From NCBI GenBank assembly GCA_030150795.1, contig JASLFF010000582.1, forward strand, positions 1 through 7,051: a DNA stretch of 7,051 bases, written 5' to 3'. The translations under genes and the position numbers were made by a program. This DNA is from Terriglobales bacterium (GTDB lineage: Bacteria > Acidobacteriota > Terriglobia > Terriglobales > Gp1-AA117). Shown here in pieces: positions 1 to 5,135 of the stretch. The notes under the pieces were generated by a model that saw only the letters and a program-made list of their open reading frames with translations, was not told the DNA's origin and did no database searches. How positions within the stretch are numbered: position 1 is the first letter of the stretch; every line of letters begins with the position of its first letter.

Positions 1-246
1 ATTCGAGCCACCAGGACCGGGATAGTCCACCGGCAGATCGCGATAAATGCCGTTATACTCGCCGTTGAAGACAAACGTGATCTGCTCTTCAACACGTGCG
101 GAGCCATCTTCTTCTACGTGAATGTTGCTGTTGAATTTGAAAATATGGTAGCTGCGCGCCCACGCCGGCAGGCTCAGAGCAAGCAACAGCACCGCCAGAA
201 TTTTGGCGGCAAAGACCCGGCTTCGGAAATGACCAGTGAATTTCAC
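1..246 (-). CDS. DUF2207 family predicted membrane protein, N-terminal part (cut by window edge)
   Basis: Only the first 82 codons are in the window; the gene continues past the left edge. A GTG start at 246-244 follows the lemA stop after 5 nt (GCCAA). There is no good Shine-Dalgarno sequence, so translation is probably coupled to lemA. No ATG lies nearby in frame. The product starts with a basic N-region (MKFTGHFRSR), then a hydrophobic stretch around residues 12-28 ending in LSLPAWA, which is a likely signal peptide with cleavage near residue 30. The mature start is beta-rich: an 'I-V-E-DGS-V-E-ITF-F-GEYNGIYRDLP' pattern at about residues 42-72. The GIYRDLP motif is typical of the extracytoplasmic N-terminal domain of DUF2207 proteins, which usually end in transmembrane helices and a Gly/Ser-rich tail. 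Function is unknown in the family; pairing with lemA is common. The family call is confident, the role is not. Confidence 0.82.
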   Translation of the reverse strand, partial: MKFTGHFRSRVFAAKILAVLLLALSLPAWARSYHIFKFNSNIHVEEDGSARVEEQITFVFNGEYNGIYRDLPVDYPGPGGSN

Positions 247-251
247 TTGGC

Positions 252-806
252 TTAGAACTTTACAGCCACGTTTTCGCGATCGGCGGGAGTTTCCATTTCA
301 AAGAACTGTCGCGCGTGGAACCCGAACATTCCCGCGATGATGTTGGTCGGAAAAGATTGAACGCGGGTGTTGAAGTCGCGCACCACGGCGTTATAGTAAC
401 GTCGCGCGTTCTGAATGTTGTCTTCAATCGAGTTGAGCGAACTCTGCAATCCCGTGAACTGCTCAGAAGCTTTCAATTCAGGATAATTTTCCGCCACGGC
501 AAATAAACTCTTCAGCGCGCCGGAAAGCTGCCCTTCCGCCTGGGCTTTGTCGGCGGGAGTAGTTGCCTGCATGGCCTGCGAGCGGAACTTGGCGATGTTC
601 TCAAACGTGCCCTTCTCGTGCGCGGCATAGCCTTTTACCGTTTCCACCAGGTTGGGAATCAGGTCATGGCGGCGCTTGAGTTGGACGTCGATGTCTGACC
701 ATGCTGAATCCGCGCGGACCCGCAGCTGCACCAGGCTGTTGTACATGCCTGCCAGAATGAAGATTGCGCCCACGACCAGTATCCCGATCACAATCAATGG
801 CATCAT
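252..806 (-). CDS. lemA: LemA family membrane-anchored protein
   Basis: This 184-residue protein is full length for the LemA family (about 180-200). Residues 3-25 form one hydrophobic N-terminal membrane anchor. After it come the family signatures: YNSLVQLR (22-29), AWSDIDVQLKRRHDLIPNLV (35-54), ETVKGYAAHE (55-64), and near the C terminus YYNAVVRDFNTRVQSFP followed by FGFHARQFFE. The rest is a helical bundle expected outside the cytoplasmic membrane. The start is the first of two adjacent ATGs (806-804); an AGGAG at 817-813 lies 6 nt upstream, although the second ATG (803) is also well spaced. It is the promoter-proximal gene of an operon with the DUF2207 gene. LemA proteins are widespread, but their biochemical role is not settled; envelope maintenance or stress roles have been proposed. 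There are no oddities in sequence or length. Confidence 0.95.
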   Translation of the reverse strand: MMPLIVIGILVVGAIFILAGMYNSLVQLRVRADSAWSDIDVQLKRRHDLIPNLVETVKGYAAHEKGTFENIAKFRSQAMQATTPADKAQAEGQLSGALKSLFAVAENYPELKASEQFTGLQSSLNSIEDNIQNARRYYNAVVRDFNTRVQSFPTNIIAGMFGFHARQFFEMETPADRENVAVKF

Positions 807-812
807 CGTTTG

Positions 813-817
813 CTCCT
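813..817 (-). promoter_or_regulatory. Ribosome binding site of lemA
   Basis: On the minus strand the sequence reads AGGAG followed by 6 nt (CAAACG plus flank) before ATGATG. It supports either of two adjacent start codons, with the first at near-optimal spacing. Confidence 0.75.
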
Positions 818-924
818 GCTCTCGATCTTCCGTAAAGAATTGTTGGAGCGGAAGTTACCACACTGAAACACCGCGGCGCAAATCGCACGCCGGTAATATT
901 CAAAAGGCAGGTGCTCAGATTATG

Positions 925-941
925 GGAATCCGTAGGATTCC
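925..941. repeat. Perfect palindrome GGAATCC-GTA-GGATTCC
   Basis: Two 7-bp arms are separated by 3 bp. It lies 119 bp upstream of the lemA start and about 40 bp (centre to centre) from the second palindrome at 965-979. No T-tract follows on either strand, so it is not an intrinsic terminator. A dimeric-regulator operator is the simplest reading, without proof. Confidence 0.5.
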
Positions 942-964
942 GGAGCTCTGGCTATGAGTTTCGA

Positions 965-979
965 TATCTTGATAAGATA
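965..979. repeat. Perfect palindrome TATCTTGATAAGATA, candidate operator
   Basis: Six-bp arms (TATCTT/AAGATA) flank GAT. The site sits 14 bp before the TTTGCAATTTGT core of the proposed receptor promoter. TATCT/AGATA half-sites also occur in a cluster next to the same core upstream of the secreted-protein gene (4881-4960), which favours a regulatory role. Confidence 0.5.
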
Positions 980-994
980 CATCTCGGCCCTGTT

Positions 995-1023
995 TTGCAA
1001 TTTGTCCCTTGTTTCTCTGTAGT
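995..1023 (+). promoter_or_regulatory. Candidate promoter of the TonB-dependent receptor gene
   Basis: TTGCAA (995-1000) matches the -35 consensus at 4 of 6 positions. After 17 bp, TGTAGT (1018-1023) matches the -10 consensus at 4 of 6. The call is helped mainly by the exact 12-nt TTTGCAATTTGT (994-1005), which recurs upstream of the gene at 5136. Transcription from here would give a leader of about 145 nt. Confidence 0.35.
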
Positions 1024-1162
1024 TACGGGTTTTTGAAGATGGCATCCTTCATGCTTTGCAGAACCGCGTACATGTGGAACACCATTATCCCTTTGATCGT
1101 TTCGGATTTACTCCCTGCGCCTTGTTATCCCCCGGCCCGCTCCAAATCGAGCCATAACAGTG

Positions 1163-1168
1163 AGGAGG
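1163..1168 (+). promoter_or_regulatory. Ribosome binding site deciding the receptor start
   Basis: AGGAGG lies 5 nt before the ATG at 1174, a near-perfect Shine-Dalgarno sequence. It fixes the start there. The reading frame stays open upstream as far as a TTG at 1009, but that extension has no ribosome binding site and would bury the signal peptide. Confidence 0.9.
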
Positions 1169-1173
1169 AAAGA

Positions 1174-4100
1174 ATGAGAAGTCTAAGGTCCTGGTTCATT
1201 TTTATCCTATGTATAAGCCTGACATCATTTGCGCTGCTGCCTGCAAGCGCACAATCCACCGTCGCCACCGGAACCATTCAGGGCACGGTTACAGATCCAA
1301 ACGGGGCCGTTGTCCCAAACGCGACCGTTACTATCACCAACATAGCAACTGGACAAGCCAGCAAGCTCACCAGTTCATCATCCGGTACCTACGCTTCCGG
1401 CGCGCTGATCCCGGGCGACTACAGCGTCCGCATTGAAGCCAAGGGCTTCCAGACCCAGGTCCTGACAGTGCCTGTCCAGGTCGGCAATATTGCGGCAGGC
1501 AGCGCCAAGCTGACATTAGGGCAGTCAACAGAAGTTATAGAAGTCACAGGTTCGGCCGTGGCCGTGAATACCGAGCAGGCCACCGTGCAGGGTGTGCTGA
1601 GCACACAACAGATTGAGAACCTTCCTATCAATGGCCGTAACTTCCTTGATCTTGCGCAGCTTGAGCCCGGCGTACAGATTCAGGATGGCGGCAACTTCGA
1701 TCCCACTAAAAACGGTTTCTCTTCTATCTCCTTTGGCGGACGCTTTGGCCGCACCGCCCGCATCGAGGTGGATGGTATCGATATCTCCGATGAAACCGTG
1801 GGCACCACCACGCAGAACCTCCCTGCCAGCGCCATTCAGGAGTTCCAGGTCAGCCAGTCGTCGCTCGACCTTTCTACTGAGCTTACGTCTTCTGGCGCCG
1901 TGAACGTAGTCACAAAGTCTGGCTCAAATAAATGGCATGGCCAGGCTTTTTATCTTTTCCGCGATGACACCGTTGCTGCGAACCTCGACGCGCCGTTCCA
2001 GCGGAATAATTTCGGCGGTGAACTGGGCGGCCCCATCTTCAAGAACAAATTGTTCTTCTTCCTTGATGCCGAAAGGCTGAAGCAGGACCTGATTGAACCC
2101 GTGGCCAGCGGCGGTCCGTTTGCGTCAATTACCGGAGGATTCAATTCGCCTTTCCGCGATACTGAAGGCGTAGCCAAACTGGACTGGACAGTGAACGAGA
2201 AGGTGAAAGCCTTTTATCGTTTCTCGTACGAGCAAAATCACAGCACGAAAGGCTTCATTCCCAATAGCTTCCAGCCCTTTACCAATGCCAATAACACCCC
2301 GGTGCATGCTGCTGGTGTGGATTTCACCACCGGCAGCTTCACCCACGCCGTGCGCTTCGGCTTTACCAAGTTTCGCAACAATATTATTGACGCCACCAAG
2401 GCCGGTGTCTTCAACCCTGCTCCGGACCTCAGTATTTCCATTGGACCCAGCTTGACCTGTCTCGCGGGCGGTCAGAACTCGTTCTGCTCCGGCAGCAATA
2501 TTCTGGCTCCGCAGAAGACTTTCCAGGAAAACACTCAGGGAAAGTATGACGGCAGCAAGGTCATTGGAAAGCACATCTTGCGCTATGGCTTCGGTTACAA
2601 CCACATTCAGGGCGGCGGCTTCGCCAAGTTCTTCTCCCTTGCTCCGACCGTTAATCCGCAACTGAGCGATTTCAATCCAGCCAATGCACCTTTTCCAGGT
2701 GGCGCAGCCAATCCTCTGAACTATACGGCTGATGTGGTTTTCATGGGCAATGGCCAGGGGTTCTCCTCGGAGAAACCGGCGTTTGGGCTTCCCGGCGGCG
2801 GGTTGGGACCGGACAATCGCATTCAGTTCTATGTGGGCGATGCCTGGAAAATTCTGCCGAATCTGACCATAACCCCCGGCCTGCGCTACGTGCGCGACAC
2901 CGGACGCACCGACTCAGACATCGCTCCGATTCCCTGCTCACAACTTGATCCCGGGCTGGCAGCAGGCCTGGTTGCAGCGGGTACGCCTTGCAATGGGAAC
3001 ATTCTTGATCTGTGGGGTCAGGGGCTCGGTAATAGAGTTCGTGTCCCCGGACACAACTTTGGTCCAACACTTGGCATAGCGTGGGACCCGACCAGCACCG
3101 GTAAAACTGTGATTCGTGCCGGCGCTGGTATTTATTACGAAAACTCCATTTTCAACAACAACTTGTTTAACCGTCCCGGACGGCTCCAGCAGGGATTGTT
3201 CCTGGCGGAGCAAGCGCCCTGTGCCAACAATGCTCCTAATCCAGGGTTTGTCATGCCGGGCGGTGCGCCAATACCGGTGAATCTCGCCGCGGTTTGCGGG
3301 CAGCCGCTGGGTTTGGTCCATGCTCAATTGGCGCAATTACAGGCTGCTTATCAGGCCGCAACCCTGGCTGTAGGCCCCGCCAGCAACAGCGCCTTTATAG
3401 GCAATACTTTATCTGCTGGCACCAACATCAATGGCATCAATATGTTTGCTCCCAATTACCAGACGCCCCGCTCCGTGCAGATGAACTTTGGTTTTGAACA
3501 TCAGCTCGGCAAGGGTGTCGTTTGGAGCGCTGACTATCTTAGAAACGTCGGTACGCATACTCTACTTGCCATCGACGTAAACCACGTGGGTGACGTGCGG
3601 TTCTTCAACAAGACGGTCGCGCAAAACGCAATCAACGCTACTTTGGCTGCTTGTGGTGTAGCATCGATCGATGCTGCGATTCAGGGTTGCCCTGGTATTC
3701 ACGGCCCGATCACGCCTACAAATCCGGTGAATGGCGCAACCATTGCCGATTTTGCCGCTAATGGCCTCACTTCAGGTGCTGATCTGTGCCTCGGTGGCCC
3801 TTGTCCCAACGCAGCATTTGGCGGTATCAACCCGAACCTGGGTGTAAACCAGATGCTCTTCCCTGCCGGAAGATCAACCTTTAATGCGTTTGAAACCTCG
3901 CTGCGGGCCAATGTCCACAATCCTTTCGCCGGCGTAAAAGCCATGAACTGGATCGTTTCTTACTCATTGTCCAGATCTCTTGGTTCGGCGCAGGACCTGG
4001 ACTTTGTAAACGCTGCGGCCGATAACAATCGTCCCAACGCTTTCCTCGGTCCAAATGGCCTTGACCGCACCCATCAATTCTCTTTTGGCGGCACCATGGA

Positions 4101-4788
4101 TATACCCTTGGGCCTCCGTTTCGGCTCTGTTGGCCACATATACAGCCCGTTGCCGCAAAATATGCTTCTGCCCGGCGGCGGCGCAGGCGGCATCTTCATC
4201 AGTGATGCCACTGGCGATGGCTCAGGCGATGGCAGCGCGGTTTATCCCACCGGCGACCCGGTTCCCGGCACCAAGCTGGGCGCTTTTGGTCGCGCCGTCA
4301 AAGTCAACGATCTGGCCGGTTTCATTTCCAGCTACAACGCCAACGTGGCCGGATCTGCCACACCCGCTGGACAAACGCTGATCAGCAACGGTTTGATGAC
4401 GCTGGCACAACTGCAAGGGCTGGGTGGTGTTTTCCAGCAGCTTGCTGCGCCGCCTGCGGGACAGGTCGGTCTGGGCTGGCTGAAAACCTTCGACCTAAAA
4501 CTCAGCTATCCTCGCAAGTTTGGCGAGCACTTTGGAGTTGAACCAAGCGTTGCCGTGTTCAATGCATTCAATAACGCCAACTACGATCTGCCCAATGCCC
4601 CAATCAGCAGCGTCCTTAACCTCGCCTCCGCGCCATGCGACCCAGCCGCGCATCCGGAAAACTGCACCGGCTCGGTTAACAGCACCACGTCGGTACAGCA
4701 CAATAACAACCGTGTGCTTCCCGGATCGGGCGTTTTCGACCTGGGCGCTCCGCGCGTAGTTGAATTTGGCTTGAAGCTGTCTTTCTAG
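1174..4788 (+). CDS. Oar-like TonB-dependent outer-membrane receptor with carboxypeptidase-regulatory-like N-terminal domain
   Basis: A predicted outer-membrane transporter of 1,204 residues, energised by TonB; the substrate is unknown. A signal peptide occupies residues 1-26 (basic MRSLR, hydrophobic core, ASA|Q cleavage). Residues 33-115 form a carboxypeptidase-regulatory-like beta-sandwich (GTIQGTVTDPNGAVVPNATV, then GDYSVRIEAKGF). A TonB-box-like EVIEVTG is at 120-126. The plug follows, with LPINGRNF at 150-157, VDGIDISDE, and VNVVTKSGSNKWHG at 243-256. The remaining ~940 residues are the beta-barrel, ending in a C-terminal Phe (LKLSF), the usual signal for barrel assembly. Length and order fit the Oar-like receptors that are abundant in Acidobacteriota. 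No SusD-like partner is adjacent. Twelve mature cysteines fall into six close pairs, probably in surface loops. An Asp/Gly-rich stretch near residues 1010-1030 (DATGDGSGDGS) resembles a calcium-binding loop. The gene appears monocistronic. Confidence 0.93.
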   Translation: MRSLRSWFIFILCISLTSFALLPASAQSTVATGTIQGTVTDPNGAVVPNATVTITNIATGQASKLTSSSSGTYASGALIPGDYSVRIEAKGFQTQVLTVPVQVGNIAAGSAKLTLGQSTEVIEVTGSAVAVNTEQATVQGVLSTQQIENLPINGRNFLDLAQLEPGVQIQDGGNFDPTKNGFSSISFGGRFGRTARIEVDGIDISDETVGTTTQNLPASAIQEFQVSQSSLDLSTELTSSGAVNVVTKSGSNKWHGQAFYLFRDDTVAANLDAPFQRNNFGGELGGPIFKNKLFFFLDAERLKQDLIEPVASGGPFASITGGFNSPFRDTEGVAKLDWTVNEKVKAFYRFSYEQNHSTKGFIPNSFQPFTNANNTPVHAAGVDFTTGSFTHAVRFGFTKFRNNIIDATKAGVFNPAPDLSISIGPSLTCLAGGQNSFCSGSNILAPQKTFQENTQGKYDGSKVIGKHILRYGFGYNHIQGGGFAKFFSLAPTVNPQLSDFNPANAPFPGGAANPLNYTADVVFMGNGQGFSSEKPAFGLPGGGLGPDNRIQFYVGDAWKILPNLTITPGLRYVRDTGRTDSDIAPIPCSQLDPGLAAGLVAAGTPCNGNILDLWGQGLGNRVRVPGHNFGPTLGIAWDPTSTGKTVIRAGAGIYYENSIFNNNLFNRPGRLQQGLFLAEQAPCANNAPNPGFVMPGGAPIPVNLAAVCGQPLGLVHAQLAQLQAAYQAATLAVGPASNSAFIGNTLSAGTNINGINMFAPNYQTPRSVQMNFGFEHQLGKGVVWSADYLRNVGTHTLLAIDVNHVGDVRFFNKTVAQNAINATLAACGVASIDAAIQGCPGIHGPITPTNPVNGATIADFAANGLTSGADLCLGGPCPNAAFGGINPNLGVNQMLFPAGRSTFNAFETSLRANVHNPFAGVKAMNWIVSYSLSRSLGSAQDLDFVNAAADNNRPNAFLGPNGLDRTHQFSFGGTMDIPLGLRFGSVGHIYSPLPQNMLLPGGGAGGIFISDATGDGSGDGSAVYPTGDPVPGTKLGAFGRAVKVNDLAGFISSYNANVAGSATPAGQTLISNGLMTLAQLQGLGGVFQQLAAPPAGQVGLGWLKTFDLKLSYPRKFGEHFGVEPSVAVFNAFNNANYDLPNAPISSVLNLASAPCDPAAHPENCTGSVNSTTSVQHNNNRVLPGSGVFDLGAPRVVEFGLKLSF

Positions 4789-4814
4789 CCCCCAAAAACA
4801 GTCGTTGTTATTCG

Positions 4815-4850
4815 CCGCTGTGTTCGCAAGAACACAGCGGTTTTTATTTG
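4815..4850 (+). terminator. Intrinsic terminator of the receptor gene
   Basis: A perfect 11-bp stem (CCGCTGTGTTC / GAACACAGCGG) with a GCAA tetraloop of the stable GNRA class is followed at once by TTTTTATTT. It starts 27 nt after the receptor stop. The minus strand has no T-tract directly after the hairpin, so it should act in one direction only. Confidence 0.93.
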
Positions 4851-4853
4851 TTC

Positions 4854-4871
4854 CAAAATGGAACCATTTTG
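4854..4871. repeat. Perfect palindrome CAAAATGG-AA-CCATTTTG
   Basis: Eight-bp arms are separated by only 2 bp, immediately after the terminator T-tract. The 2-nt centre makes a folded RNA hairpin unlikely and a DNA operator for a dimeric regulator more likely. It lies about 35 bp upstream of the proposed -35 box of the next gene, where an activator or repressor could act. Confidence 0.55.
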
Positions 4872-4876
4872 CACAG

Positions 4877-4978
4877 AAACTATCTGAAACTATAGATAAC
4901 CTATTTGCAATTTGTATCTATCCTGCTACTCTGCCCGTATCTAACCTTAATCCCAGATAGTTTGCTTAGTAGTTTCAG
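4877..4978. repeat. Nested inverted repeats flanking the proposed promoter
   Basis: On the left, AAACTATCTG (4877-4886) overlaps CTGAAACTA (4884-4892). Their reverse complements occur separately on the right: CAGATAGTTT (4954-4963) and TAGTTTCAG (4970-4978). The ten- and nine-bp matches are exact. Further TATCTA/TAGATA copies lie between them at 4893-4898, 4915-4920 and 4938-4943. The arrangement brackets the candidate promoter at 4905-4932 and suggests several binding sites for one protein, possibly with DNA looping. Confidence 0.5.
4905..4932 (+). promoter_or_regulatory. Candidate promoter of the 481-residue secreted protein gene
   Basis: TTGCAA (4905-4910), 16 bp, then TACTCT (4927-4932), preceded by TGC as in an extended -10. 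The match to consensus is modest, 4/6 and 3/6. It shares TTTGCAATTTGT exactly with the receptor's upstream region. The leader would be about 195 nt and would contain the elements at 4989-5112. A promoter nearer the gene cannot be excluded. Confidence 0.3.
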
Positions 4979-4988
4979 TCAATAGTTG

Positions 4989-5004
4989 TCTGACATAGAT
5001 CACG
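4989..5004. promoter_or_regulatory. Weak CRP/FNR-like site
   Basis: TCTGA-CATAGA-TCACG matches the CRP half-site pattern TGTGA-N6-TCACA at 8 of 10 positions, with the normally important second G replaced by C. It may be chance. If the promoter at 4905-4932 is used, this site lies downstream of it. Confidence 0.2.
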
Positions 5005-5010
5005 TTTAGC

Positions 5011-5039
5011 CCAGCCACGCGGTTATTTGGACGTGCTGG
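5011..5039 (+). other. Imperfect hairpin in the leader of the secreted protein gene
   Basis: CCAGCCACG (5011-5019) pairs with CGTGCTGG (5032-5039), giving an 8-bp GC-rich stem with one bulged C and a 12-nt loop. No T-tract follows, so it is not a terminator; it could affect leader RNA stability. No known riboswitch is recognisable. Confidence 0.3.
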
Positions 5040-5042
5040 CGG

Positions 5043-5112
5043 TTTCACCTTAATTATGTCTGGTTAGCGAATACCGTTCGCGGCACTTCGAAATTAAATT
5101 TCACATTAATTA
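5043..5112. repeat. 14-bp near-perfect direct repeat TTTCAC(C/A)TTAATTA
   Basis: Copies at 5043-5056 and 5099-5112 match at 13 of 14 positions, offset by 56 bp. Both lie in the AT-rich stretch just before the ribosome binding site of the gene at 5136. Tandem sites for one regulator are a plausible reading. Confidence 0.5.
5090..5102. repeat. AT-rich palindrome GAAATT-A-AATTTC
   Basis: Six-bp arms surround one central A. It ends 33 nt before the start codon and overlaps the beginning of the second direct-repeat copy. It could be an operator, or simply a product of local AT-richness. Confidence 0.35.
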
Positions 5113-5122
5113 CCGTCCTAGA

Positions 5123-5127
5123 AAGGA
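5123..5127 (+). promoter_or_regulatory. Ribosome binding site of the secreted protein gene
   Basis: AAGGA (in GAAAGGAAG) lies 8 nt before the ATG at 5136. It supports the start, which also gives an intact signal peptide. Confidence 0.7.
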
Positions 5128-5135
5128 AGAATTCA

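Larger units (their letters stand above)
807..1173. other. Divergent intergenic region between lemA and the TonB-dependent receptor
   Basis: These 367 bp separate the minus-strand lemA operon from the plus-strand receptor, so the region must hold both promoters. I see no tRNA, no riboswitch and no convincing small gene. The visible structure is two perfect short palindromes (925-941 and 965-979), a candidate plus-strand promoter around 995-1023, and the receptor's ribosome binding site. The lemA promoter could not be picked with confidence. The stretch from about 1024 to 1160 would be receptor 5' leader and shows no strong hairpin. Confidence 0.7.

Noticed and set aside
1009..1173. Upstream in-frame extension of the receptor reading frame starting at a TTG
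   Set aside because: No ribosome binding site precedes it and it would place 55 unrelated residues before a good signal peptide. The AGGAGG at 1163-1168 fixes the start at 1174.
2125..2661. 178-codon open frame antisense to the receptor
   Set aside because: It lies wholly inside the receptor gene, has no domain or initiation signal, and is explained by codon bias.
4854..4978. Insertion-sequence end or CRISPR-like repeats
   Set aside because: No transposase fragment, target-site duplication or regular repeat-spacer spacing is present; the repeats are short and irregular, as in regulatory DNA.
4989..5004. CRP-regulated promoter as a firm claim
   Set aside because: Only 8 of 10 half-site positions match, a key G is missing, and the site lies downstream of the best promoter candidate. 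It is kept only as a low-confidence feature.
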